DNA of 64,000 bases, from NCBI GenBank assembly GCA_965198825.1, contig CBDAQB010000001.1:744001-808000 (forward strand), written 5' to 3'. The notes under the pieces are model-generated. The model had not been told where the DNA came from. It searched no databases and saw nothing but the letters and a program-made list of their open reading frames with translations. The DNA comes from BOG-908 sp965198825 (GTDB lineage Bacteria; Pseudomonadota; Alphaproteobacteria; Acetobacterales; Acetobacteraceae). Positions 17,651 through 26,006 of this stretch are shown here, one piece after another. Each line of letters starts with the position of its first letter. Position 1 is the stretch's first letter. Both the position numbers and the translations under genes were made by a program.

Positions 17651-18945
17651 GCCCCAGCCGGGATTTTTTCGGCGGGGGCTGGGCGCGGGAGGCGCCGGAG
17701 GATGAGGAGGGCTGGGAGGCAGGCGAGGATCGTGGCGGTGTAGAAGTCACGGTAGCCGAGGGCTTCGGCGGCGTAGCCGGAGAGGCCGCCCAGCGTGTGC
17801 AGCGCGAGGGCGGCGAGCGAGGAGAGGAGGGCGTATTGCGTCGCCGTGTAGCGGGTTGAGCAGAGGCTGGAGAGGAAGGTGAGGAAGGCGGTGTCGGCTG
17901 CGGCGCCGGCGAAGGCTTCCAGGCCGACCTTGGCCGAGAGCATGAGCGGGACGTGGCCGGCGTTGAGCAGGACGAGGTAGAGGCCGAGCGAGACGGCCTG
18001 GCCGATGCCCGCGACGAGGAGGCCTCGGCCGGTGCCGAGCTTGGCGACGAGCCAGCCGCCTGCAACGGCGCCTGAGAGGGTGCCGATCAGAGAGGGGAGA
18101 AAGTTGGCTTTTGCGATTTCGAGGCCGTCGAAACCCATGCTGCGGTAGAGGCCTGCCGCGGTGGTGTCCGCGGCCATGTGGCCGAGGCGGAAGAGGATGA
18201 CGAAGGCGAGGATTTGCCAGGCGGCGGGACGGCGGAGGAAGTCGCGCAAGGGGCCGATGAAGGCGGTTTCGATCCGGGCGGCAAAGCTTGGTTTCTCGGG
18301 GTTTGCGATCGTCCCGCCTGGGTTAGGGGCGGCGAGGGTGACGAGGGTGCCTGCGGCCATCAGGGCCGCCATGATCAGCAGGGCGCCGTGCCAGCCTAGG
18401 GGCGTGGTGCTCAGGTAGATTGCGCCCGAGCCGGCGACCAGCATGGCGCCGCGGTAGCCCCAGATATAGGCGGCGAGCGCCGCGCCCTGGCGGGGCTCCT
18501 CGTAGGTTTCGATGCGCCAGGCGTCGATGAGGATGTCTTGGCTCGCCGACAGGAAGGCGAGCGCCATGGCGGCGAGGACGGTTTTCGTCACGGCGTGCGC
18601 GGGGTCGCTGAGCGCGAGAGCGGCGCAGGCTGTTGCCATGGCGGGCTGGACGAGCATCAGCCAGCCGCGCCGGCGGCCGAGGCGTTGGAGACGACCTGGG
18701 GCTGGGCGGTCGAAGAGGGCGGACCAAAGGAATTTCAGCGTGTAGGCGAGGCCGATCCAGCTTGTCAGGCCGATGGCGTGCAGCGAGAGGCCGAAGGTCG
18801 CAAACCATTGCTGAAGGGTGAAAATGGTGAGCGGGAGGGGGAGGCCACTGGTGAAGCCGAAGGCGGCCATGAAGGCGATGGGGACGCTGGCGTCAGTGTG
18901 CGATGTTTCCGTCGGCGACCTGGCCGGCGCTTTGAGGCCGGTCAC
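17647..18945 (-). CDS. AmpG-like MFS transporter
   Basis: 432 residues, 12 or more predicted transmembrane helices. It opens with AFGFTSGLPLPLTIFTLQQWF, very like AmpG muropeptide permeases (and the related acetyl-CoA transporters). SASQDILIDAWRIETYEE in helix 4 is the AmpG-type motif. It probably imports anhydro-muropeptides from the periplasm for cell-wall recycling. It is coupled to the GT87-like gene. The 225-bp divergent gap to the next MFS gene should hold promoters for both. Confidence 0.83.
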   Translation of the reverse strand: MTGLKAPARSPTETSHTDASVPIAFMAAFGFTSGLPLPLTIFTLQQWFATFGLSLHAIGLTSWIGLAYTLKFLWSALFDRPAPGRLQRLGRRRGWLMLVQPAMATACAALALSDPAHAVTKTVLAAMALAFLSASQDILIDAWRIETYEEPRQGAALAAYIWGYRGAMLVAGSGAIYLSTTPLGWHGALLIMAALMAAGTLVTLAAPNPGGTIANPEKPSFAARIETAFIGPLRDFLRRPAAWQILAFVILFRLGHMAADTTAAGLYRSMGFDGLEIAKANFLPSLIGTLSGAVAGGWLVAKLGTGRGLLVAGIGQAVSLGLYLVLLNAGHVPLMLSAKVGLEAFAGAAADTAFLTFLSSLCSTRYTATQYALLSSLAALALHTLGGLSGYAAEALGYRDFYTATILACLPALLILRRLPRPAPAEKIPAGA

Positions 18946-19170
18946 CGTGGCAGGCCGTCCTTGCAGGCCGGCTTGGTTTTCGGATCGTCGAGCTTGCGCA
19001 CCGCTTTACTCCTGCTGCGCGGCGAATCGCGCGCCTGGCGGCGACCATGGCCATGTGAGTGCGCCACGCCAACTCCTCGGGTGCCGGCGCCGCGTTTTCG
19101 CATCGCTGCTTTCGTGCCAGGAGACGGCGGGCAGGCCGGCCTAGCTGGCGAGGAGGTTGTCATCGCCACC

Positions 19171-20379
19171 ATGCTGAGGCGTGAAGCGCCGGCTGTGTCC
19201 GGAGCGCGGCGGGCGCCGGTGTCGGCCATTTTCCTGTTCCATGGGCTGGTGATCGGCGCGTGGGCGACGCAGGTGCCGCTGTTGCGTGTCCGGCTTGCGT
19301 TGCCGCCGGCTACGTTGGGGCTGGCGCTGTTTAGCGCGGCGGTGGGGGCGATCGTGGCCATGCCGGTGACGGGGCGGATCGCCTTGCGCGTGGGGCCGGC
19401 GCCGGTGCTTCGCGTGGGAGCGGTGGCGGCTTGCCTGGCGTTCTTCGCGGCTGTGGTGGCGCCGGATTTCAACACGCTTTGCGTGGCCTTGCTGGTGTTC
19501 GGCATGGGCTATGGGGCGGTGGACGTGGCGATGAACACCGAGGCGGTGCGGGTGGAGCGGGCGCTCGGGCGGCCGATCCTGGGTGCGGTGCATGCCATGT
19601 GGAGCGTTGGCTCGTTCGTGGGGTCGGCGGCGGGGGCGGCGTTGCTGACTGTCGTGACGCCTGCTGTCCAGGCTGGGGTGCTGGGGCTCGCGGCGGTGGT
19701 TTCGATGCAAATGGCGACGGGGCGGCTCGATGCTGCGGCCCGGCCGGTCAGGCCCGATCCGGCCTTGCCTGCGTCGCGGCCTTGGCGGGATGGGCGGCTG
19801 CTGCTGATCGGCGGGCTGATGTGTTTTGCGTTCGCGGTCGAAGGATCGGTGGCGGACTGGAGCGGGGTTTACCTGCGTGGTGTGCGCCATGTGCCGCCTG
19901 CTGCCGCGGCGCTGGGCTACAGCGCGTTTTCGGCCTGCATGGTGGCGATGCGTTTCGCAGGCGACAGGGTTCGCCGCGCGATCGGGGATGGCGGGGTGCT
20001 GGCTGGGGCGTTCGTGGCGGCCGCTGGGCTGGCGTCGGTTCTGCTGGTGCCGCCTGGGACGCCGTGGGCGAAGATTGGGGCGATGACCGGGGAGATGGCT
20101 GGGGCGATTGCGGGGTTCGGGGTGGCGGGGTTGGGCGTGGCCAACGTGGTGCCGGCGCTGTTTGCCCTGGCGGGGACGCGTGGGCCCGGGGCGGTGGGGG
20201 TGGCGACGACGCTGGGGTATGCTGGGGTGCTGGCGGGGCCGCCCTTGTTCGGGGCGGTGGCGCAGGCGACGTCGCTCGAAGGGGCGATCGGCGTGTCTGC
20301 CGGGTTCTGCTGCCTTATCGGCGGCGTGGGAGTGTTGGCCGGGCGAGGGTCCGCTGCAGGTCGGCAGCCAGGGTCGTGA
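19171..20379 (+). CDS. MFS transporter (sugar permease-like)
   Basis: About 402 residues and 12 hydrophobic segments, beginning FLFHGLVIGAWATQVPLLRVR. GMGYGAVDVAMNTEAVRVER and the HAMWSVGSFVGSAAGA segment match the FucP/YbjJ-like branch of the major facilitator superfamily. The frame is open to 18538, but upstream of 19171 it only mirrors the divergent ampG-like gene. The ATG at 19171 follows an AGGAGG site at a rather long 14-nt spacing. The last 65 bp overlap the convergent glycosyltransferase gene. Confidence 0.84.
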   Translation: MLRREAPAVSGARRAPVSAIFLFHGLVIGAWATQVPLLRVRLALPPATLGLALFSAAVGAIVAMPVTGRIALRVGPAPVLRVGAVAACLAFFAAVVAPDFNTLCVALLVFGMGYGAVDVAMNTEAVRVERALGRPILGAVHAMWSVGSFVGSAAGAALLTVVTPAVQAGVLGLAAVVSMQMATGRLDAAARPVRPDPALPASRPWRDGRLLLIGGLMCFAFAVEGSVADWSGVYLRGVRHVPPAAAALGYSAFSACMVAMRFAGDRVRRAIGDGGVLAGAFVAAAGLASVLLVPPGTPWAKIGAMTGEMAGAIAGFGVAGLGVANVVPALFALAGTRGPGAVGVATTLGYAGVLAGPPLFGAVAQATSLEGAIGVSAGFCCLIGGVGVLAGRGSAAGRQPGS

Positions 20380-21415
20380 CGGAGTTCGACCAGGATGGCG
20401 GCGGGTCGATGACGGCGTGAGCCTCCGGCGGCTTGGCCAGGAGGATGCGCAGGGTGGCGGCGAGGTCGGAAGCTTCGGGTTCGCAGACGAAGGCCTTGGT
20501 GGAGTCGCCGAGTTGCTCGACGAGGCCGCCGACGCGGGTGACGATGACCCAGCGGCCGGCGGCGACCGCGGCGGCCGCGACGCCGCTCTGGCTTGCCTCG
20601 GTGTGGGCGAGGACCACGGCGTCCGACCAGGCGAAGAGGGTGCCGACCTCTTCCTCCGGTACCCAGCGGTTTTCGACGCTGACTCCAGGCAGGCCGCGCA
20701 GGGTGTCGAGGGTGGGGCTTTCGGGGCCTGAGCCGACGATGCGGACTTCGAGATCGTCGCGCGGGAGGATGCGTCCCAGGGCGTCGGCGAGGATATCCAG
20801 GCCTTTGTAGGGGAGGAGGCGGCCGAAGCAGAGCAGGCGGAGCTTTCCGCCGTGCGCGCGCGGCGGGGGTGCGGGTTCGGTCAGGGCGTAGGGCGGCAAG
20901 GCGGCGGAGAGGGCGATCTTGCCTTCGAGCATGCCCTGTTCGAGCAGGCGCCGGCGTACGTGTTCGGAGAGGGTGACGATGGCGGCGGCGCGTTTCACCA
21001 GGCGCTGCTGCAGGACCATCTGCATGGGGTAGCCGTCGCCAGGGTGGAGGTCGGCGTCGTGGACGACGACGGCGTAGGGGATGCCGAGGCGGCGGAGGGC
21101 GGCGTGCATGGCGAGGTCGAGAGGGCCCGGCATCGCGCACAGGGCGACGGTGGGTTCGAGGACGCGGATCTGGCGGGCGAGGGAGGGGACGAAGAACGGG
21201 GTGCTGAGGAGACGGCCGATGTAGCTTGGCACGCTGTTGTAGGTTTTGACTGGGAGTTCGCAGCGCGGGCGCTGCTTGCCATGCAGGATTTCGGCGTCGG
21301 CCGAGAGGGAGAGCACGGCGTCCGTGCCGGGCACGGCATTGAAGGCGGCGGCGAAATCGACGGCGACGCGCGGGCCGGCGCCGAAGCGGCCCCATTGCCA
21401 GACGAGCACCCTCAC
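20315..21415 (-). CDS. GT4-family glycosyltransferase
   Basis: 366 residues with GTG start at 21415, which overlaps the TGA of the upstream glycosyltransferase gene (GTGA). The same frame is open much further upstream, but there it is only a shadow. The N-terminal acceptor domain includes YAVVVHDADLHPGDGY. The donor domain shows LLCFGRLLPYKGLDIL, VRIVGSGPES and VVLAHTEASQSGVAAAAVAA. It forms a coupled pair with the next entry, probably for one glycan. Confidence 0.87.
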   Translation of the reverse strand: MRVLVWQWGRFGAGPRVAVDFAAAFNAVPGTDAVLSLSADAEILHGKQRPRCELPVKTYNSVPSYIGRLLSTPFFVPSLARQIRVLEPTVALCAMPGPLDLAMHAALRRLGIPYAVVVHDADLHPGDGYPMQMVLQQRLVKRAAAIVTLSEHVRRRLLEQGMLEGKIALSAALPPYALTEPAPPPRAHGGKLRLLCFGRLLPYKGLDILADALGRILPRDDLEVRIVGSGPESPTLDTLRGLPGVSVENRWVPEEEVGTLFAWSDAVVLAHTEASQSGVAAAAVAAGRWVIVTRVGGLVEQLGDSTKAFVCEPEASDLAATLRILLAKPPEAHAVIDPPPSWSNSVTTLAADLQRTLARPTLPRRR

Positions 21416-22650
21416 GAGGCCGCTCCTGCGACAGGGCCGAAGTTGGCCGGGTTCAGGGCGGCGAGTGCGGCGGCGAGGCCGGCGGTTCCCAGGCGGGTTG
21501 TTGCCGCTTCGTGTGCGGTTTCCCCGAGCCTGGCGCGCTCGGATGCGTCGCCGGCGAGGCGGCGCAGGGCGGCGGCGGCGGCGGCGATGTCGGCTTCGGC
21601 CCAGACGGCGCCGGGGGCTGCGAAGACGCCTCTCGGGTCGTTTGCCGGGATGAGGCGGTAGGGGATCGGGATGCCGCAGGAGGCGTCGAGGAATTCGGCG
21701 GTGGCGGACCAGTCGGTGGCGATCACCGGTTTGGCGAGGAGCATGGCCTCTGCGGGAACGAGGCCGAAGCCTTCGCTGCGGTGAAGCGAGAGGACGATGT
21801 CGCAGCAGCGGGTGAGGGCGTGGCTGTCTGCGGCGGGGAAGGTGCGCGTCTCGAGGCGGATGTCGGGGGCGCCGTCGATCGCCTCGGTAAGCCGCTGCAG
21901 GTCGTCCGGGGCGTGCGCCGGATGGACGATCTTCAGCAGGAGGAGATGGTCCTTGGTCGCGCCGAAGGCCTGCCTGAACGCCGCTATGGCAGCCAGCGGG
22001 TTCTTGCGGGCGAAGCTCGAGGCGAGGCTGAAGGAAACCAGGACGATCACGGCTGCTTCGGGCAGGCCGAAGTCGGCGCGTGTCAGGGCTGAGGGCCGCG
22101 GTGGGCTGGTGGCTACGGCATGGGGAACCACGCGTACGCGCCCGGGCGCCAGAGGCTCCAAGGCGGCGGCGCTGAAGCGCGAGGGCGTCCAGATCTCGTG
22201 CAGCAGTCGCGTCGCGGGCTGCCAGTCCGGCGAGGCGACAGGCAGTTCCCAGGCCCAGTAGCCGATGATCCGCCGGCCGCGCCGCCACGCCTTCGGCAGT
22301 CTCAGCAGGGCGGCAGCCATCAGGGGCGCGTTCACATGCAGGACCAGAGGGACGCTCGGCGGGGGCGGCTGCCCTTCGGGCTGGTCCGAGGCCTCGCCTG
22401 GAATGGCGATGCCGGCTTCCAGCGGCCAGTTCGGAACGTCGAGCGCTGCCAGGGCCGCGACCATGAGGCGCGCGCCCTCGCCCAGGCCAGACGCGCGGCC
22501 GATCTCGCCGCCTACGGCCAGGCCAGTCGACGCCTCGGGGGCGGGCCAGGGCGCGCTCGGGGCAAGCCAGGCGGTGCTGCGGGCGAGGGCGCTTCGTCGC
22601 GCGCCGGCAGGGAGCAGGCGCCAGGCGCGGTGCAGCGGGTGTAGGGACAT
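21412..22650 (-). CDS. GT4-family glycosyltransferase
   Basis: 412 residues. GT-B signatures are VLHVNAPLMAAALL, GYWAWELPVASPDW, EIWTPSRFSAAAL, RVVPHAVA and, near the donor site, LSLHRSEGFGLVPAEAMLLAKPVIATDWS. The last is the E-x7-E type motif. Upstream lies a family A repeat, downstream the coupled partner glycosyltransferase. Sugar and acceptor are unknown. Confidence 0.88.
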   Translation of the reverse strand: MSLHPLHRAWRLLPAGARRSALARSTAWLAPSAPWPAPEASTGLAVGGEIGRASGLGEGARLMVAALAALDVPNWPLEAGIAIPGEASDQPEGQPPPPSVPLVLHVNAPLMAAALLRLPKAWRRGRRIIGYWAWELPVASPDWQPATRLLHEIWTPSRFSAAALEPLAPGRVRVVPHAVATSPPRPSALTRADFGLPEAAVIVLVSFSLASSFARKNPLAAIAAFRQAFGATKDHLLLLKIVHPAHAPDDLQRLTEAIDGAPDIRLETRTFPAADSHALTRCCDIVLSLHRSEGFGLVPAEAMLLAKPVIATDWSATAEFLDASCGIPIPYRLIPANDPRGVFAAPGAVWAEADIAAAAAALRRLAGDASERARLGETAHEAATTRLGTAGLAAALAALNPANFGPVAGAAS

Positions 22651-22700
22651 GGGGGCGGACGCTTGGGTTAGTTCTGGGGGTTAGGCAAGGGGAAGGCAGA

Positions 22701-22815
22701 TGTTCTTTTTTGAAAAAAAGAACCAAAAAACTTTTGCGACTTTGGGCCGGGCTGGCGTCACGATCTCGGTCCCACAGGACAAAAGTTTTTTGCTTCTTTT
22801 TTTCAAAAAAGAAGT
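22701..22815. repeat. Family A nested palindrome, copy 3
   Basis: Left arm 22703-22736, right arm 22779-22813. The spacer carries CACGATCTCGGTCCC, the reverse complement of copy 2's spacer. It lies between divergent genes (GT4 leftward, M14 deacylase rightward), so this copy is 5' to both neighbours. Confidence 0.85.
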
Positions 22816-22918
22816 CCTGTCTTCCTTACTGTTGCCGTAACCACTCGTCTGTATATCTTGCCGAGATGACCGCCGCCGAAGCCGTTTTGCGCCTATCGTT
22901 GCAGCGTTTGTCCGGCCT

Positions 22919-23866
22919 GTGAGAACCGCCGACTGGACCGGGCTTCCGGTTTTCGACGTTCGGCTTGCGGCACCGGACATCTCGCCCTGGGTGGCTGGGA
23001 ATACCGGCGTTGCGGGGTTCTGGCGCTTCGACGGGCCGGCGCCTGGGCCGGTGGTGGCGGTGACGTCGTTAATTCATGGCAATGAAATTGCCGGTGCTCT
23101 GGTTGTCGATGCGCTGCTTCGCGCGCGGCCTGCGCTGCTGCGTGGAAGCCTGATCTTGGGGTTTGCCAATCTGGAGGCTTTTGGCCGGTTCGATCCTGCG
23201 CAGCCGACGGCGTCGCGCTTTGTCGATGAGGATATGAACCGGCTTTGGGATCTGGCTGTGCTCGAGGGGCCGGGGCAGTCGAGCGAGCTGGTGCGGGCGC
23301 GTGCTTTCCGGCCTCTGGTGGAGGCGGCGGATGTGCTGCTCGATTTGCATTCCATGTTGTGGCCGTCCGATCCGCTGATCTTGTGCGGGCCATCGGCGCG
23401 CGGTCGGGCGCTGGCGGCGCGTATCGGGACGCCGGCGATGGTCGTTGCCGACGATGGGCATGCCAGCGGGCGCCGGCTGATCGATTATGCGCGCTTTACG
23501 GGGCCGGGCGAGGCGGCTGCGGTGCTGGTCGAGGCGGGGCAGCATTGGGAGGCGGATACGGCGGCGGCGATGCGCCGGACTGTGGATGCTCTGCTGGTGG
23601 AATGCGGCCTGGTGGAAGGCGAGCGCGGATCGCCAGGTCGCGCTCGTTGCGCTGAAGTGACGATGACGGTGACGGCTTCGACAGGGGCTTTCAACTTCAT
23701 GCAGCCTTATCGCGGGGGCGATGTGGTGGCCAGGCGGGATACGCTGATTGCGACCGACGGCGACATGGAGATCCGGACGCCGCATGATGATTGTGTGCTG
23801 ATCATGCCTAGTCTTTATCCGAGCCGCGGGCATACGGCGGTTCGGCTGGCACGGTTTGTCGATTGA
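22919..23866 (+). CDS. Succinylglutamate desuccinylase/aspartoacylase-family zinc enzyme
   Basis: 315 residues, M14-like zinc hydrolase. The zinc ligands are visible as HGNE (residues ~58-61) and the later His in LLDLHSML (~140). DEDMNR supplies the conserved Asn-Arg substrate site. It hydrolyses an N-acyl amino acid amide bond; which one is unknown. The GTG at 22919 overlaps the stop of a 18-codon mini-ORF starting at 22866 (GTGA), which could be a coupled leader or chance. It converges on the 24122 gene. Confidence 0.85.
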   Translation: MRTADWTGLPVFDVRLAAPDISPWVAGNTGVAGFWRFDGPAPGPVVAVTSLIHGNEIAGALVVDALLRARPALLRGSLILGFANLEAFGRFDPAQPTASRFVDEDMNRLWDLAVLEGPGQSSELVRARAFRPLVEAADVLLDLHSMLWPSDPLILCGPSARGRALAARIGTPAMVVADDGHASGRRLIDYARFTGPGEAAAVLVEAGQHWEADTAAAMRRTVDALLVECGLVEGERGSPGRARCAEVTMTVTASTGAFNFMQPYRGGDVVARRDTLIATDGDMEIRTPHDDCVLIMPSLYPSRGHTAVRLARFVD

Positions 23867-23888
23867 AGGTTTCTGGGGCGCGGTGGTT

Positions 23889-24032
23889 AAGATCAAACAC
23901 GAAGACACGGAGTTCACGGAGGTTCACGAAGAGGTCGAGTTTTGCTCAAGACTTTTCGGCACCTTCGTTTACTTGAAGGGCTAAGCCCCTTTGTGAACCT
24001 TCGTGGCCTTTGTGTCTTCGTGGTTGATCTTC
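23889..24032. repeat. Family B inverted repeat, copy 6
   Basis: Left arm 23889-23934 (AAGATCAAACACGAAGACAC). Right arm 23987-24032, ending TCTTCGTGGTTGATCTT. It lies 20 bp after the deacylase stop, between convergent genes. Confidence 0.78.
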
Positions 24033-24068
24033 GAATGTCTCCGCATCGGGGCCACGCGACAGGTAGGG

Positions 24069-24119
24069 CACTTGCTCTGGATGGCTTCGTCGCCAGGCGG
24101 CTCCTCGCAATGACGGCGG
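24069..24119. repeat. Family C dispersed repeat, copy 2
   Basis: Near-identical to 9848-9897, with one clear change (CCAGG for CCAAG in the middle). It abuts the 3' end of the small hypothetical gene at 24122, just as copy 1 abuts the 3' end of pgeF. Confidence 0.7.
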
Positions 24120-24121
24120 GG

Positions 24122-24406
24122 CTAGATGAAGTTGCCTCGCAGGAAGCCGAGGGCCGGGAGGGGGCGCCAGGATTTGGGGAGGTCGGCTCGGCGTATGGGA
24201 GCCACGCTGTAGCTGGGGACTGGCTGGCGGCTGGTGCGGAGGAAGCCGGAGTACGCACTCACCTGCTGTTCGCGCCAGCTCCGGTCGGCCAGGGCGGCGT
24301 TGCGGTCGGCGTAGATGTCGGCGATCCGGTTGGTGCGTCCGAGCGAGGCCATGACGGCCCATAGGGTGTCGTCGCGGGTGACCGGGAGCCTGACTACATC
24401 AGCCAT
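24122..24406 (-). CDS. Small hypothetical protein
   Basis: 94 residues from ATG 24406 (MADVVRLPVTRDDTLW); ATG 24418 would add four residues. It is soluble and basic, with SWREQQVSAYSGFLRTSR in the middle and no known motif. It looks coding because the composition is balanced and the ends are bounded by a repeat and a MarR gene. It may be cotranscribed with the MarR gene 45 bp upstream. Function unknown. Confidence 0.5.
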   Translation of the reverse strand: MADVVRLPVTRDDTLWAVMASLGRTNRIADIYADRNAALADRSWREQQVSAYSGFLRTSRQPVPSYSVAPIRRADLPKSWRPLPALGFLRGNFI

Positions 24407-24451
24407 GAGGGCGAACATGGCAGTGCAGGGGGCGCGGGAAAAGAGGGGGGT

Positions 24452-24943
24452 TTACGCCGGGTCGGCCGGCTCGGCGGCGAGTTCGGTTGCGAGGTCGGCG
24501 TTGATGGCGTCGCGCATGCTGTTGAGCGACTGCACGAAGCTGCGCACCGCGTGATCGTCCATCTTCGCAGTGGTCAGGTTGGCGAGTTCTCCGAGCTGTT
24601 CGTCTATTTCGCTCATCAGCGGGCGGGAGGCGTCGGTGAGGTGGAGGCGCCAGCAGCGGCGGTCCATGGGGTCGGAACGGCGCTCGACCATGCCGCGTGC
24701 CTCGAGCCGGTCGACCAGGCGGGCGACGGTGATGGGTTCGACCTCCAGCAGGTCGGCGAGCTCCTTCTGGAGGAGGCCGGGCTGGGCTTCGAGGCGGATG
24801 AGAATGGCCCATTGCGCGCGTGTCATGCCGTGGGCGCGGGCGCGCTTGTCTGCGGCCGTGCGTATGAGGCGGGCAAGGGTGATGACGTCCGAGAGCAGGT
24901 CGCGCTTGGTGTGCATGTCTCTTAGTAGGTTTACCGGTGTCAT
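24452..24943 (-). CDS. MarR-family transcriptional regulator
   Basis: About 163 residues, winged-helix dimeric regulator. The DNA-binding core is AQWAILIRLEAQPGLLQKELADLL-EVEPITVARLVDRLEARGMVERR, followed by the wing DPMDRRCWRLHLTD. ATG 24943 (MTPVNLLRD) or 24916 (MHTKRDLL) are the likely starts; the frame is open to 25015. It is divergent from hpnA with under 100 bp between them, so it could control itself and the hopanoid operon in response to a lipophilic ligand (inference). Confidence 0.88.
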   Translation of the reverse strand: MTPVNLLRDMHTKRDLLSDVITLARLIRTAADKRARAHGMTRAQWAILIRLEAQPGLLQKELADLLEVEPITVARLVDRLEARGMVERRSDPMDRRCWRLHLTDASRPLMSEIDEQLGELANLTTAKMDDHAVRSFVQSLNSMRDAINADLATELAAEPADPA

Positions 24944-25013
24944 TTCGCAAAGCCGTGGTGTGCGACTGGCCCCGCCCTCTCGCCAGGCGCGCCGGCTGTG
25001 GTAGTCGCTGCGC

Positions 25014-26006
25014 ATGAGCGAACCTCCTACTTTGGTAACCGGGGCGACCGGTTTTGTGGGCTCTGCCGTGCTGCGGGCCTTGCTGGCGCGCGGGCATGCG
25101 GTGCGGGCGCTGGTGCGGCGCGGGTCGGACAGGCAGAATCTCGAGGGCTTGCCCGTCGCGCTGGTGGAAGGCGATCTGACCGATCCGGCGTCGCTGGCGA
25201 AGGCGGCGGACGGGTGCCGGTATCTTTTTCATGTCGCGGCGGATTATCGGCTTTGGGTGCCCGATCCTGCGGCGATGATGCAGGCGAACGTCGAGGGGAC
25301 CAGGGCGCTTCTGCTGGCGGCGCAGGCGCGGGGCGTGGAGCGGATCGTCTATTGCAGCAGCGTTGCGGCGCTGGGTCTGAACAAGGGCGGCGTGCCGCCG
25401 GCCGACGAGGCGACGCCGGTGTCGCTCGATAAGATCGTGGGCGTTTACAAGCGCTCGAAATACCTTGCTGAGCAGGCGGTGCTGGACCTGGTGCGGGAGC
25501 ACGCGGTGCCTGTGGTGATCGTCAATCCGTCGACGCCGGTGGGGCCGCGTGACGTGAAGCCGACGCCGACGGGAAAGATGATACGCGATGCGGCGACGGG
25601 ACGCATGCCGGCTTTCGTCGAGACGGGGCTGAACATCGTTCATGTGGACGACGTGGCGGAGGGGCATGTGCTGGCGCTCGAGCGCGGGGTGGTGGGCGAG
25701 CGCTACATCCTCGGCGGCGAGGATTTCGCTCTGGGCGACCTGTTCGCGCTGGTGGCGAAGGTGGCGGGGCGGAAGCCGCCGCGCATCAAGCTGCCGATCG
25801 GGCCGCTGGTGCCGGTGGCGCTCGCTTGCGAGCTGCTGGCGCGTTTCGGGGTGGAGCCGGTGGTGACGCGCGAGACGCTGGCGATGGCGCGCAAGACGAT
25901 GTTTTTTTCGAGTGCGAAGGCGCAAGCGGCGCTCGGCTATGCGCCGCGTCCGGCTGAGCGCGCTGTCGAGGATGCGGTCGCCTGGTTCGCGGCTCACCCT
26001 GGATGA
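25014..26006 (+). CDS. hpnA: Hopanoid-associated NAD-dependent sugar epimerase HpnA
   Basis: 330-residue short-chain dehydrogenase of the extended type. It starts with the nucleotide-binding motif VTGATGFVGS, followed by CSSVAALG and the active-site YKRSKYLAE (Tyr-x3-Lys). It is the first gene of the rightward hopanoid operon hpnA-B-C-D-E-shc-G, and its stop overlaps the hpnB start. Its precise reaction in hopanoid biosynthesis is not established, but its linkage is a known hallmark. Confidence 0.94.
   Translation: MSEPPTLVTGATGFVGSAVLRALLARGHAVRALVRRGSDRQNLEGLPVALVEGDLTDPASLAKAADGCRYLFHVAADYRLWVPDPAAMMQANVEGTRALLLAAQARGVERIVYCSSVAALGLNKGGVPPADEATPVSLDKIVGVYKRSKYLAEQAVLDLVREHAVPVVIVNPSTPVGPRDVKPTPTGKMIRDAATGRMPAFVETGLNIVHVDDVAEGHVLALERGVVGERYILGGEDFALGDLFALVAKVAGRKPPRIKLPIGPLVPVALACELLARFGVEPVVTRETLAMARKTMFFSSAKAQAALGYAPRPAERAVEDAVAWFAAHPG

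Noticed and set aside
18538..19170. A 613-codon reading of the rightward MFS gene with a long N-terminal extension
   Set aside because: The extra part is antisense to the ampG-like gene and has no MFS character; ATG 19171 precedes the first membrane helix.
20315..22726. An 803-codon minus-strand frame covering two glycosyltransferase loci
   Set aside because: Only the part from GTG 21415 is a GT4 domain. The rest is a shadow of the separate GT4 gene at 21412-22650.
22866..22922. An 18-codon leader peptide before the deacylase
   Set aside because: It overlaps the GTG start suggestively, but there is no codon bias or structure supporting attenuation; mentioned only under the gene.
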